Source: an uncultured Paraprevotella sp.
GTDB taxonomy: Bacteria; Bacteroidota; Bacteroidia; Bacteroidales; Bacteroidaceae
Direction: 5' to 3'
DNA: 52,206 nucleotides
Assembly: GCA_944320765.1 (NCBI GenBank)
Contig: CALUIS010000022.1
Span: forward strand, 1 to 52,206
The notes beneath the pieces are model-generated. The model ran no database searches and had not been told where the DNA came from. It worked only from the letters and a program-made list of their open reading frames with translations. The position numbers and the translations under genes were made by a program. Positions within the stretch are counted from its first letter, which is position 1. Each line of letters opens with the position of its first letter. This document shows, one piece after another, positions 27,258 to 36,842 of the stretch.

Positions 27258-28491
27258 TATCCTTGTCCAAGCCATATTCCTTTATTTTACGATAAAGCGT
27301 CCTCTCCGATATGTTCAGTTCCTGCGCCGCCTTGCGCCTCTTGCCCTTGTTCCGTTCCAGTGCCTTGATAATCATCTGTTTCTCCACGTCATTCAACGAG
27401 ACGGTCTCTTCCACATACTCCTCGGGCATCTGGAACTCCTCGTCCGCCTTGGACACTCGCGAGACGGGGAAGGCCACGTCCGGGTGATAATAAGCCACCG
27501 GACGCCCGCCATCCACCGGCGACACTGGAACTGCCGCCGCGTCATGGCCGGCAGCCTGCCGGCTATGGACCAGCTTCTTCAGTTCCGTCACGTCATTGCG
27601 CAAGTCGAACAGTATCTTGTAAAGAAGCTCGCGCTCGTTCTCGAAACTGTGCGTCTCGTTCCGCTTGTTGTTCAAAGGCACGATGTCGTGCGAGACCGGG
27701 TCGTCCGGGATATATTCAGCCAGAATCCCGGGCGTGATCACCCGTTCCGGCGAAAGGATGGAAATCTGCTCCGTCACGTTCTTAAGCTGCCGCACATTCC
27801 CCGGCCAGGAATACCGTTTCAGCTTTTCCTGAGCCTCCGGCGTCAGCTCCACCGGGTCGGGCATGTTGTACTTCTCCGCCGTGTCCATCGCAAACTTCTT
27901 GAACAGCAGCACCACGTCGTCGCCCCGCTCGCGCAGCGAAGGCATCTTGATGGGTATCGTGTTCAGGCGATAATACAGGTCCTCCCGGAAACGGCCGTCA
28001 CGGATGGCTTGCGCCATGTTGACGTTCGTGGCCGCCACAATGCGCACGTCCGTCTTGCGCACATCGCTCGAGCCGACACGTATGTACTCTCCGGTCTCCA
28101 GCACACGGAGCAGCCGCGCCTGGGTGGCCAAAGGCAGCTCCCCCACCTCGTCCAGGAACAAGGTCCCTCCATTGGCCGCGCCGAAGTAGCCCTCACGCTC
28201 TCCAATGGCACCGGTAAACGCACCCTTTTCGTGCCCGAACAGTTCGGAGTCAATCGTACCCTCAGGGATGGAGCCGCAGTTGACGGCGAAATACTTCTTC
28301 GTCTTCCGCAGGCTGTTGTCGTGGATGATGCGCGGAATGATTTCCTTTCCCACCCCGCTCTCACCCGTAATCAGCACAGACAAGTCCGTCTTGGCCACCT
28401 GCAAGGCGATATCCACGGCATGGTTCAGCCCTTCACAGTTGCCCACTATGCCATACCTTCTCTTCTGCGTCTGAACGTCGGATGTGTTCAT
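27250..28491 (-). CDS. Sigma-54-dependent transcriptional activator (AAA+ / Fis)
   Basis: A 413-residue enhancer-binding protein. The AAA+ domain starts almost at the N-terminus: Walker A GESGVGKE near 43-50, the sigma-54 contact loop GAFTGA at 90-95, Walker B TLFLDE near 110 and the RFREDLYYRL sensor block. A variable linker (about 265-355) leads to a Fis-type helix-turn-helix at the C-terminus (RKAAQELNISERTLYRKIKEYG). There is no receiver or sensor domain, so its activity must be set by its level or by a partner protein. Unlike most genes here it has a strong Shine-Dalgarno (AGGAGG, 28499-28504 complement). It heads the unit with lptE and secG. Confidence 0.92.
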   Translation of the reverse strand: MNTSDVQTQKRRYGIVGNCEGLNHAVDIALQVAKTDLSVLITGESGVGKEIIPRIIHDNSLRKTKKYFAVNCGSIPEGTIDSELFGHEKGAFTGAIGEREGYFGAANGGTLFLDEVGELPLATQARLLRVLETGEYIRVGSSDVRKTDVRIVAATNVNMAQAIRDGRFREDLYYRLNTIPIKMPSLRERGDDVVLLFKKFAMDTAEKYNMPDPVELTPEAQEKLKRYSWPGNVRQLKNVTEQISILSPERVITPGILAEYIPDDPVSHDIVPLNNKRNETHSFENERELLYKILFDLRNDVTELKKLVHSRQAAGHDAAAVPVSPVDGGRPVAYYHPDVAFPVSRVSKADEEFQMPEEYVEETVSLNDVEKQMIIKALERNKGKRRKAAQELNISERTLYRKIKEYGLDKDNV

Positions 28492-28519
28492 TTCTTCCTC
28501 CTAAAAATGCGATTACGGA

Positions 28520-28527
28520 CAAAATTA
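28520..28527 (-). promoter_or_regulatory. -7 box of the sigma-54 activator unit
   Basis: TAATTTTG on the minus strand, about 30 bp before the start codon and just downstream of the terminator of the preceding unit. The -33 region overlaps that terminator. Confidence 0.5.
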
Positions 28528-28530
28528 CAT

Positions 28531-28554
28531 AAAAAATCCGTGGCGCACACGGAT
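28531..28554 (-). terminator. Terminator of the rlmN-pdxA unit
   Basis: On the minus strand the stem TCCGTG / CACGGA with a short loop is followed by TTTTTT. It separates the rlmN-DUF4837-pdxA-flippase-like unit from the sigma-54 activator unit. Confidence 0.75.
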
Positions 28555-28605
28555 TCCTCAATATTTTTAAGAAAATAAACAAGCGACGCCTCCCGGGGGA
28601 AAGCC

Positions 28606-29613
28606 TCAACGGACATCCCCCGGAGACTTGTTCCCCACCTTGATGAGCAGCAGGCCTATGGCCGTCCATATCAGCTCGCGCAAACGGACGATCAGGCTGG
28701 TGTACACCCCGTAGGCGCCGGCCAGGGAAAGGCCGCCCACCGCCAAGGCAAAACCGCCCTCGCGGGCCCCGACCCCCATCGGAATGAAGAAGAACAGATT
28801 GGCGAACAAGGACGTGAAAGCCTGAATCAGCACGCAATTCCAGAAAGAGACGTGGTCGGTCAGGATTAGCAGGATGAACTGAATCTCAAGACATCCCGCC
28901 ACACGCACGCCGAACTCTATGAGCAAAGACAGATAAAAGGTGGATTTCCGCCGGGAATGCAGCGCGGCTATCTGCCGGTCCACCTTGCGGATGGACTCCT
29001 CCTTCGTGTCGATCAAACGCCGCAAGCGGGATTTCAGGCCGGGAACATGGGAAAAGAAACGCAGGACCTTCATGGCCAGCCCGTTCTCATACCCTTTCAT
29101 GAAGAAATAAATGCCGATACCGCAAAACACCGCGCAAACGGCCAGGAACACGGCCATGCCGGCCGACATGCCAGCACCATAAAGCACCAAGTACAAAAGA
29201 ATGGAGAACGCCCAGAAACAGAAATGGGAAAAGATATGCATCATGGCGTACAGGATCACGCTCGAAGCGGCCTTGGCCGCCCCCACATAAGGGGTCAGCT
29301 CCATGATGCGGTAAGGCTCTCCTCCCAGCAGCCCCACCGGCGTGACGTAATTCAGCGCATAACCGCTGACCGTATACTTATAAATTCTCCAGAAAGAGAC
29401 CTTCGGGGCCTCTCCGTCATTCAGGATGACCGACCAGGACCAGGCGTTGGCCAGATAAAGGAACACCCATAACAGGATGACAGCCGGAAACCAATATCCC
29501 GCACGCCGGACATTGTCCCACATCTCGGCATAGGAAATGTCCGACGTGCAGAGCATGACGATGACAGCCACCACCCCGACGGCCAGAAAAAGGTTGCGAT
29601 AGAGGGGCTTCAT
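28606..29613 (-). CDS. LPG-synthase-TM / flippase-like membrane protein
   Basis: A 335-residue inner-membrane protein with about eight TM segments of the lysylphosphatidylglycerol synthase TM family. Typical blocks are NAWSWSVIL, YVTPVGLLGGEPYRI and FFIPMGVGAREGGFAL. The aminoacyl-transferase domain of MprF is absent, so only the membrane (lipid flippase-like) part is present, as in most Bacteroidota members. The lipid moved is unknown. It starts 2 bp after the pdxA stop and ends the four-gene unit. Confidence 0.8.
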   Translation of the reverse strand: MKPLYRNLFLAVGVVAVIVMLCTSDISYAEMWDNVRRAGYWFPAVILLWVFLYLANAWSWSVILNDGEAPKVSFWRIYKYTVSGYALNYVTPVGLLGGEPYRIMELTPYVGAAKAASSVILYAMMHIFSHFCFWAFSILLYLVLYGAGMSAGMAVFLAVCAVFCGIGIYFFMKGYENGLAMKVLRFFSHVPGLKSRLRRLIDTKEESIRKVDRQIAALHSRRKSTFYLSLLIEFGVRVAGCLEIQFILLILTDHVSFWNCVLIQAFTSLFANLFFFIPMGVGAREGGFALAVGGLSLAGAYGVYTSLIVRLRELIWTAIGLLLIKVGNKSPGDVR

Positions 29614-29615
29614 CC

Positions 29616-30707
29616 TTATTCTTCCGGGGCGTTCAGTTTGAGTTTGTCACTGTCGTCCCGACGCTCATGATACTGCTTCCGCAAGGGACGGGCATAAGCC
29701 TCATCATAACGTTGCCGGTTGCGGAACACATCTATGGCAGTATAGACAGCCTGGCGGAGCGAAGCCTCGTCGGCCTTGCCCTGCCCAGCGATGTCATACG
29801 CCGTCCCGTGGTCGGGCGAAGTGCGGACAATGGGAAGCCCGGCGGTATAGTTCACCCCGTCGGACATGGCCAGGGCCTTGAACGGTGCCAGCCCTTGGTC
29901 GTGATACATGGCCAGCACGCCGTCGAAATACTCGTACGTGCGGTTGCCGAAAAAGCCGTCCGCCGCGTAGGGGCCGAAACAGAACACCCCCTCTTTCTCC
30001 AGCTCCTGAATGGCCGGGGCGATGACCTCCTTCTCCTCCGTGCCCAACAGGCCGCCGTCGCCCGCATGAGGGTTCAGGGCCAACACCGCGATACGGGGAT
30101 TCGCCACGTTGAAGTCCTTCCGCAACGCCTCGTAAAAAATACGGGCCTTGCGCATGACAGCCTCTTTCGTAATGGCCTGCGCCACCTCGCGGATCGGCAG
30201 ATGGGTGGTGACCAAAGCCACACGTAGCGTCTCGTTCATCAGTATCATCAATGCCTCCCGGCCTCCGCCGACACGCTCCTGGATATACTCCGTATGCCCG
30301 GGGAAGTGGAACCCTTCCCCCTGGATGGCGGCTTTGTTGATGGGAGCCGTCACCAGCACGTCGAACAGGCCTTCCTTGTAATCGGACATGGCCCGCTCCA
30401 AAGCCGCCAACGCGGCCTTTCCGCTCTCGGCCGACGCTTGGCCGAAATCAATCTTCACCTCTTCCGGAAGGCAGTCCACCAGATTCAGCTTACCGTCCAC
30501 CGCCTCGTCCGCCTTCTGGACGGTGACGAAATTCGTCCCCAAGTCCATGGCTTTTCGGTGATAAGTCGCCACCTTGGGCGAACCATATATAATAGGTATA
30601 CACAGTTCCAGCATTGCCGGTTCGCCGAAAAGCTTCAGGATAACCTCATATCCTACTCCGTTGACATCCCCGTGGGTTATACCCACCAATATCTTACCGT
30701 TCTTCAT
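29616..30707 (-). CDS. pdxA: 4-hydroxythreonine-4-phosphate dehydrogenase
   Basis: Oxidises 4-phosphohydroxy-L-threonine in the DXP-independent branch of vitamin B6 synthesis, in the cytosol. 363 residues from the ATG at 30707. Family blocks: ILVGITHGDVNGVGYEVIL at the N-terminus, the metal and substrate motif PGHTEYIQE, ALNPHAGDGG, YHDQGLAPFKALA and TSPDHGTAYDIAG. The frame stays open 33 codons further up to 30806 but these overlap the DUF4837 gene and are not conserved-looking. Gap of 17 bp to DUF4837 upstream and 2 bp to the next gene. No other pdx gene is nearby. Confidence 0.93.
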   Translation of the reverse strand: MKNGKILVGITHGDVNGVGYEVILKLFGEPAMLELCIPIIYGSPKVATYHRKAMDLGTNFVTVQKADEAVDGKLNLVDCLPEEVKIDFGQASAESGKAALAALERAMSDYKEGLFDVLVTAPINKAAIQGEGFHFPGHTEYIQERVGGGREALMILMNETLRVALVTTHLPIREVAQAITKEAVMRKARIFYEALRKDFNVANPRIAVLALNPHAGDGGLLGTEEKEVIAPAIQELEKEGVFCFGPYAADGFFGNRTYEYFDGVLAMYHDQGLAPFKALAMSDGVNYTAGLPIVRTSPDHGTAYDIAGQGKADEASLRQAVYTAIDVFRNRQRYDEAYARPLRKQYHERRDDSDKLKLNAPEE

Positions 30708-30724
30708 GTCTTTATGTTCTTGCT

Positions 30725-31780
30725 TTATTTCTGTTCTTTCCCGGCCACCACGCTCACTTCCGGAATGTTGGCCTTCAGTTCCCTTGCCTGCTCGCCGGGC
30801 AGGCACAATGTATACAACGCCCCTTCCAGGCGGCGCATCAGGTCACGTTTGGACTTCTGGGGGGCATACACGAAGCCTTCCACCACGACCACACGGTTGT
30901 TCAACGTGTCCACACGGGAATGGCTGACGAACGGACCGCCCATCGCGTCATTCTCCATCATCCACAAGCCGCGGATTTCCATGGCGTACTGCCCCTTCAC
31001 CACGATAGGCCTCACCGATGTCCACGCGGTGTCGGTCGCCATATACATGTAGGGCTGTGCCCCCGGGATGTTCACCTTCATGACTGAATCCCGCTTGGCC
31101 AGCACATACTGTTTGTTGAACGTCTGCGGCCCTTCGTAAGGATAGGAGTACATGCACATGTTCAGCAGCCCCGTCGCCCCGCTGGAAGCCGCCCAGAAGA
31201 AATCCTTCCCTTTCTTGGAACTTTGAATCTCGTCGGGCGCCCACAACTGGCAGCCAAAGATTTCCCCCGCCAGCTGTTCCACCAGCTTCGAATGCTTTTC
31301 CTCCAAATCATTGATCAAACGGTTCATCTCCACTTTGGTGAAGAAATCGATGATGGTCTGCGAGTTCTTGCTGACGAACGCCTCGAAGTCTTCCTCATTG
31401 GGGCTTTGGATGGTCAGAATCACCTGCGGGCGTGCAAACACGTCGCGCGAATATTTCAGTCTGGTCTGGGTGTACTCATTCGGGTTGATTTTCACCTGGA
31501 TGATATTCCGGCAGAACTTCATCGACCGGTTGAACTGGGCCGGATTGACCTGCGACATCCGGAAAGAACGCTCCGGCTGCGGAAGTCCCGGGACATCCGT
31601 ATCCAGCACGTTGAACAAAGCTCTCCCGGCAGGACGCTCCCACAAGGAGTCGTCCACGACCACCAACGTCTCATACGGCCGTCCGCTGGAAGCCGGCGTG
31701 CCGATATTCTCGCACGACGCAAAAATGGCCAGCGCCACCAGAAGCATTCCACACTTCACCCCCCATTTGTTCCTTTTCAT
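30725..31780 (-). CDS. DUF4837 family lipoprotein
   Basis: A 351-residue lipoprotein with the lipobox FASC (Cys23), followed by ENIG without an acidic surface-export signal, so it probably faces the periplasm. The body starts with the block RPYETLVVVDDSLWERPAGRALF and contains RNIIQVKINP and VEGFVYAPQKSKRDLMRRLEGAL, as in the Bacteroidota DUF4837 family. The function is unknown. It overlaps rlmN by 4 bp and precedes pdxA. Confidence 0.85.
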   Translation of the reverse strand: MKRNKWGVKCGMLLVALAIFASCENIGTPASSGRPYETLVVVDDSLWERPAGRALFNVLDTDVPGLPQPERSFRMSQVNPAQFNRSMKFCRNIIQVKINPNEYTQTRLKYSRDVFARPQVILTIQSPNEEDFEAFVSKNSQTIIDFFTKVEMNRLINDLEEKHSKLVEQLAGEIFGCQLWAPDEIQSSKKGKDFFWAASSGATGLLNMCMYSYPYEGPQTFNKQYVLAKRDSVMKVNIPGAQPYMYMATDTAWTSVRPIVVKGQYAMEIRGLWMMENDAMGGPFVSHSRVDTLNNRVVVVEGFVYAPQKSKRDLMRRLEGALYTLCLPGEQARELKANIPEVSVVAGKEQK

Positions 31781-32832
31781 AGTCCTATGTTTTTAAGTTC
31801 CACACCTTGTTGTTTCGCCGTACTCAGCAAGCCGCAAGCCGCAAAAATGTCCTGCCCGCGGGAAGCCCGTATCGTGGAGAAAAGCCCGTGACGGGTCAGA
31901 TAATCCCTGAAACGTACCATGTCCTCATCCGATGTCCCCTTCAAGTCCACACCGGGGACGGGATGGAAACGTATCAGGTTCATCCGACATTCCAGCCCGC
32001 CCAGCAACCTCAACAGTTCCCTGGCATGAGCCATCGTGTCGTTCACGCCCGCAAACATCGTGTACTCAAAAGACAGACGGCGCTGATGAGTGAAGTCATA
32101 CGTCCTCAGCAACGACACGATGTCCCGGACGCTGTAGCTCCGTTCCGCCGGCATCAGCTGCGCCCGCTGCTCCGGGAAAGGATTGTGCAGGCTGACCGCC
32201 AGATGGCATTCGCTCTCGTCCAGGAAGCGTTTCAACCCTTTGCGCAGCCCCACGGTAGACACCGTGATCCGCTTGGGGCTCCAGGCATAACCGTAATCCG
32301 CCGTAAGAAGCTCCGTGGCACGGAGCACCGCATCCAGATTGTCCAACGGCTCGCCCTGCCCCATGAACACCACATTGGTCAACGCCTCCCGCTCAGGCAA
32401 GGAATACAACTGGTTCAGGATGTCCGCCGCCGTCAGCTGTCCGGAGAAGCCTTGCTTCCCCGTCATGCAGAAACGGCAGTTCATCCGGCACCCCACCTGC
32501 GAAGACACGCAGAGCGTGGCACGCTCCCCGTCGGGAATGTACACCGTCTCCACATAGCCGCCAGCGGCTGTCCGGTACAGATACTTCACCGTCCCGTCCG
32601 CCGACCGCTGTTCCTCCACCGGCTTCGAGCATCCCACGGCATACCGTTCCGACAACAAGGCACGATTCCTCGCCGAGATGTCGGTCATCCCGTCTATCGA
32701 AGACACCTTCTTTCCATACAGCCATCCGGCCATCTGCCTGGCAGCAAAAGAAGGCATCCCCACCTCTCCGGCCACTTCCTTCAACTCGGCCAGCGTCATG
32801 CCCAGCAATGGTATTTTATCCCCTTCAGCCAT
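31777..32832 (-). CDS. rlmN: 23S rRNA (adenine-2503-C2)-methyltransferase RlmN
   Basis: A radical-SAM enzyme that methylates C2 of A2503 in 23S rRNA (and A37 of some tRNAs). 351 residues. The [4Fe-4S] cysteines are C115, C119 and C122 in CRMNCRFC, followed by MTGKQGFSGQL. Other family blocks are VFMGQGEPLDN, ITVSTVGL, LAVSLHNP and FEYTMFAGVND. The second-site Cys that takes the methyl group fits FAACGLL near the C-terminus. It is the first gene of the rlmN-DUF4837-pdxA-flippase-like unit and shares a short divergent promoter region with the fusion gene. Confidence 0.96.
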   Translation of the reverse strand: MAEGDKIPLLGMTLAELKEVAGEVGMPSFAARQMAGWLYGKKVSSIDGMTDISARNRALLSERYAVGCSKPVEEQRSADGTVKYLYRTAAGGYVETVYIPDGERATLCVSSQVGCRMNCRFCMTGKQGFSGQLTAADILNQLYSLPEREALTNVVFMGQGEPLDNLDAVLRATELLTADYGYAWSPKRITVSTVGLRKGLKRFLDESECHLAVSLHNPFPEQRAQLMPAERSYSVRDIVSLLRTYDFTHQRRLSFEYTMFAGVNDTMAHARELLRLLGGLECRMNLIRFHPVPGVDLKGTSDEDMVRFRDYLTRHGLFSTIRASRGQDIFAACGLLSTAKQQGVELKNIGL

Positions 32833-32854
32833 CCTTTCTTCTCCATTTTACGGG

Positions 32855-32862
32855 CAAAGTTA
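32855..32862 (-). promoter_or_regulatory. -7 box of rlmN
   Basis: TAACTTTG on the minus strand, 23 bp before the rlmN ATG, in the 107-bp divergent region. Confidence 0.55.
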
Positions 32863-32906
32863 AGGAAAAAAGGGAAAACTATCCACTATATTTAGACTTC
32901 TATTCG

Positions 32907-32914
32907 TATATTTG
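32907..32914 (+). promoter_or_regulatory. -7 box of the fusion-protein operon
   Basis: TATATTTG on the plus strand, 26 bp before the ATG at 32940. No clean TTG lies 20 bp upstream. Confidence 0.55.
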
Positions 32915-32939
32915 CAAAGAATAATACAGAAACAACCAG

Positions 32940-35900
32940 ATGGAATCCTCATCCCACACTCCACGGACAGACTGTTTCCTCCCTTTCGGAACGGAAGAAC
33001 AAATATATGAACTAAGCCGGGCATTCCGCGCAAGCGGGTGCGTGGGCCGAATCCACGTCCTGTACCCGGAAGATGCCTCGCCGGAAAGGCTGCCGGAAGG
33101 CTGCCGGCCAGTACGGACAAGGAACCTGTGCGACAGCCACACCCTGAAAACCATTGCAGGGCTTTGCGAGGCCGAATATTGCCTGGTCTACCACAAGGCA
33201 TTGCCGTTGGAGATGGGTTACCACGCGATGGAAAGGCTTCTGCGCGTGGCGGACGACACACAGGCGGACCTCGTTTACGCCGACCACCATGCCATCCAAC
33301 CGGACGGCACAAGGACGGCCAAGCCCGTCATCGACTACCAGAAAGGCAGCCTGCGCGACGACTTCGATTTCGGCCCGCTTGTACTATTGCGCACCAAGGC
33401 CCTCAAAGCCTACGTGCGGCAGCCCTCGCTTCCGGACTACCGGTTCGCGGGATGGTACGACCTGCGCCTTTTCCTCAGCCGGCACGGGGAACTGTTCCAT
33501 CTGAACGAATACCTCTATACGGAAATCGAGACGGACAACCGGAAGAGCGGGGAAAAGAACTTCGATTATGTAGACCCCAGGAACCGGGACGCACAAATCG
33601 AAATGGAGCAAGCCTGCACGGAACACCTGAAACAAATCGGTGCATACCTCGCCCCGGACGAATTCGACGACCTGGATTTCCACTGCGAGGAATTCCCTTG
33701 CGAGGCCACGGTGGTCATCCCCGTCCGCAACCGCGTGCGCACCATCGAAGACGCCATCCGGAGCGTATTGGCACAAGAAACGACGTTCGGCTTCAACCTC
33801 ATCGTGGTGGACAACCACTCCACTGACGGCACGACAGAGGCCATCCGCCGCTACAGCAACGACCCGCGTGTCATCCATCTGGCACCCGGACGCGAGGACT
33901 TGGGAATCGGCGGCTGCTGGAACATGGCCGTACACCATCCCCGTTGCGGACGGTTCGCCGTACAACTGGACTCGGACGACCTGTACAGCTCGCCCCGGAC
34001 CCTGCAACGCATCATCGACACGTTCTACAGCGAGAAAGCCGCCATGGTCATCGGTTCTTACCGCATGACGGACTTCTCCCTCCGGACCTTGCCTCCGGGC
34101 CTCATCGACCACAAAGAGTGGACACCCGGGAACGGCAGGAACAACGCCTTGCGCATCAACGGCCTGGGGGCGCCACGCGCCTTCTTCACCCCCATCCTGC
34201 GGAAACTGCAGATTCCCAACACCAGCTACGGGGAAGACTACGCCCTCGGGTTATGCTTCTCCCGCCACTACCGCATCGGACGCATTTATGACGAGCTATA
34301 TCTGTGCCGCCGCTGGGAAGGCAATTCGGACGCGGCACTCAGCATAGAGAAAGCCAACGCCAACAACCTGTACAAAGACCGGCTGCGCACCATTGAAATC
34401 AACGCCCGCCGCCGGCTGAACGACAGTTGGGCGCATTCTCTGACGCAAGAAGAGATGCACGCATTCTTCCAAGAACAGCTCAACACATGGAAAGAAGCCG
34501 GGCAACGGTATAAAGACTTGGAAAACGTACGATACAAAGAGCTGGCCATCGGCGACCACAGCCTGACCGCACAGTTCAACCCCGCCCGCATCACGTCCAC
34601 GCGGGCCGACATCAGCCGCACCGCCGTGGCCAAACGCCCGTGCTTCCTTTGCGACCTGAACCGTCCGTCCGCCCAACAGGCCCTGCCCATAGAAGGACGA
34701 TACCAGCTGCTGGCCAACCCCTTCCCCATCCTGCCGGAACACTTCACCATCCCTACCAGACGGCATGTCCCCCAAAGCATCCTGCCCCACATCAGCACCC
34801 TGCGCCAAATGGCATGGAACATTCCGGACACGCTGTTCTTCTACAACGGGCCTGTCTGCGGGGCATCCGCTCCCGACCACATGCACTTCCAGGCCGGAAC
34901 AAGAGGCATCCTGCCTATCGAAAAAGACTGGAAAAGCTACGAGACCGGACTGGAAAAGCTATACCCCCTGCAGCCCGACGAGGAAGAAAGCATCGAGGAC
35001 CTCATGAAGCAAAACGCACACTGCGGCCTCTATATCCTCAAGCACTACGTCTGTCCCGTATTTGTCATCCGGACCCGCCCGTCGGACAAGCCCTGCCTGC
35101 TCTTTGAAAAGCTCTACCACGCCCTGCCGCTCCGCGATGGAGAAAACGAGCCGCGCATGAACATTGTCTGCTGGCGGCAATCCTACAACACAGGACGAGA
35201 GGACGAAATCATCATCCTGGTCTTCCCGAGGAAAAAGCACAGGCCGGACTGCTACACGCAAACCGGCGAACGGCAAATGCTCGTCAGCCCCGGCGCACTG
35301 GACATGGGCGGGCTGATCATCACTCCGCGCGAAGAGGATTTCAGCCGCATCACGCCGGAACGCGCCGCCGGCATCCTGCAAGAGGTCACACTGGACGAAA
35401 AAGAACTGGAAACCGTCATCGGGCAATTCACCCCCCGGCAGAAGAAAGGCACAAACGCCACAAACGGCAACCCGCAAACAGGCACGGACTTGCCGTACGA
35501 CGGCAAGGAACCGGAAGTCAGCGTCGGCATCCTGAGCCGGCAACACATCCGTTTCTCCCTCAATGCCACCTATCAGGCCAAAGGAAACCTGGTGAAAGGC
35601 GAACAGACGGTGGAATACAGCGAAGGCGGCATCCTATGGAACGGCAACCTATACCGCGAACTGACCTTCGTCCCGCAAGACCCGCACGCTTCCTTCTCGC
35701 TATACGACGTGACCATCGGCATCAAGTTCCATTGGGAACGCCAGGAGACACAAATCTTCAGCGGCACATTAAGGCTGGTGGTGGAAGAAGAAAAAATCAC
35801 AGCCATCAACATCCTGCCCGTGGAGGAATACCTTGTCAGCGTCATCTCCAGCGAAATGAACGCCTCTGCCTCGCCGGAATTCCTGAAGGCTTCGGCCGTC

Positions 35901-36833
35901 ATCAGCCGGAGCTGGCTCTATGCGCAGATTGAAAAGCGCAAGAAAATGAAAGGCTACGACCGCGGATTCTTCTCTTTCAACAAAAGCGACGGGGAACTGG
36001 TCCGCTGGTACGACCGCGAGGACCACACCATCTTCGATGTCTGCGCCGACGACCATTGCCAACGCTACCAAGGCATCACCAGGGCCTGCAACGAGAATGT
36101 GGTGGAAGCCGTCAAGGCCACACGCGGCCAAATTCTCATGTACGGAGAGGAAATTTGCGATGCCCGCTTCTCAAAATGCTGCGGCGGGGCCACGGAAGAA
36201 TTCGAATATTGCTGGGAAGACAAGCATCTGCCTTACCTGGCCAGCATACGGGACATCGTGCCGGAAAGACAAACCGGCACACGCCCGGAGCTTCCGGACC
36301 TGACACAAGAAGAAGAAGCCGAGCGATGGATACGGAGCGCCCCTCCCTCATTCTGCCATACGGACGATCCGGAAATCCTGCGCCAGGTGCTGAACGACTA
36401 CGACCGGGAGACCCGGGACTTCTACCGTTGGAAAGTGGAATACACCCAAGAAGAACTGGCCTCCCTCGTGGCGGACAACCTGAAAATGGACTTCGGGGCC
36501 ATCATCGACCTCGTCCCGGTGGAACGCGGGCCGGGCGGACATCTCAGCAAGCTGAAAATCATCGGGACCAAAGAGACCCTCGTCGTCGGAAAGGAGCTGG
36601 AGATACGCCGCGTGCTGAGCCGGAGCCACCTCTTCAGTTCGGCCTTTGTGGTGGACAAGAAGGATGCCGGAGGCGGCATACCCGCAAGGTTCATCCTCAC
36701 CGGTGCCGGCTGGGGACACGGTGTGGGCATGTGCCAGATAGGGGCCGCCGTGATGGGGGCCAAAGGCTACCCTTACGATGAGATACTCAAGCACTACTAC
36801 GATGGCACAGCCATCCGGACCGTTTACCCATAA
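32940..36833 (+). CDS. Three-domain fusion: glycosyltransferase 2, DUF4922 (HIT-like), SpoIID/LytB
   Basis: A 1297-residue protein without signal peptide or TM. Residues 1-250: weakly GT-like region with a [11 protein letters not shown] block. About 255-480: GT2 domain ([18 protein letters not shown], the NHSTDGT turn, metal-binding DSDD near 342). About 500-840: DUF4922 with the HIT-type triad PDHMHFQ near 645, resembling GDP-galactose phosphorylase or GalT-type nucleotidyl transferases. About 860-1297: SpoIID/LytB domain ([16 protein letters not shown] near 957, AFRxC-type block [23 protein letters not shown] near 1256). SpoIID proteins cleave or assist cleavage of peptidoglycan glycans, normally outside the membrane. 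Here the operon partners are an AmpG-like permease and a BadF-type sugar kinase, so a cytosolic role on imported muropeptides is inferred. Domain edges are estimates. Confidence 0.85.
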   Translation: MESSSHTPRTDCFLPFGTEEQIYELSRAFRASGCVGRIHVLYPEDASPERLPEGCRPVRTRNLCDSHTLKTIAGLCEAEYCLVYHKALPLEMGYHAMERLLRVADDTQADLVYADHHAIQPDGTRTAKPVIDYQKGSLRDDFDFGPLVLLRTKALKAYVRQPSLPDYRFAGWYDLRLFLSRHGELFHLNEYLYTEIETDNRKSGEKNFDYVDPRNRDAQIEMEQACTEHLKQIGAYLAPDEFDDLDFHCEEFPCEATVVIPVRNRVRTIEDAIRSVLAQETTFGFNLIVVDNHSTDGTTEAIRRYSNDPRVIHLAPGREDLGIGGCWNMAVHHPRCGRFAVQLDSDDLYSSPRTLQRIIDTFYSEKAAMVIGSYRMTDFSLRTLPPGLIDHKEWTPGNGRNNALRINGLGAPRAFFTPILRKLQIPNTSYGEDYALGLCFSRHYRIGRIYDELYLCRRWEGNSDAALSIEKANANNLYKDRLRTIEINARRRLNDSWAHSLTQEEMHAFFQEQLNTWKEAGQRYKDLENVRYKELAIGDHSLTAQFNPARITSTRADISRTAVAKRPCFLCDLNRPSAQQALPIEGRYQLLANPFPILPEHFTIPTRRHVPQSILPHISTLRQMAWNIPDTLFFYNGPVCGASAPDHMHFQAGTRGILPIEKDWKSYETGLEKLYPLQPDEEESIEDLMKQNAHCGLYILKHYVCPVFVIRTRPSDKPCLLFEKLYHALPLRDGENEPRMNIVCWRQSYNTGREDEIIILVFPRKKHRPDCYTQTGERQMLVSPGALDMGGLIITPREEDFSRITPERAAGILQEVTLDEKELETVIGQFTPRQKKGTNATNGNPQTGTDLPYDGKEPEVSVGILSRQHIRFSLNATYQAKGNLVKGEQTVEYSEGGILWNGNLYRELTFVPQDPHASFSLYDVTIGIKFHWERQETQIFSGTLRLVVEEEKITAINILPVEEYLVSVISSEMNASASPEFLKASAVISRSWLYAQIEKRKKMKGYDRGFFSFNKSDGELVRWYDREDHTIFDVCADDHCQRYQGITRACNENVVEAVKATRGQILMYGEEICDARFSKCCGGATEEFEYCWEDKHLPYLASIRDIVPERQTGTRPELPDLTQEEEAERWIRSAPPSFCHTDDPEILRQVLNDYDRETRDFYRWKVEYTQEELASLVADNLKMDFGAIIDLVPVERGPGGHLSKLKIIGTKETLVVGKELEIRRVLSRSHLFSSAFVVDKKDAGGGIPARFILTGAGWGHGVGMCQIGAAVMGAKGYPYDEILKHYYDGTAIRTVYP

Positions 36834-36842
36834 AGCCGCGAC

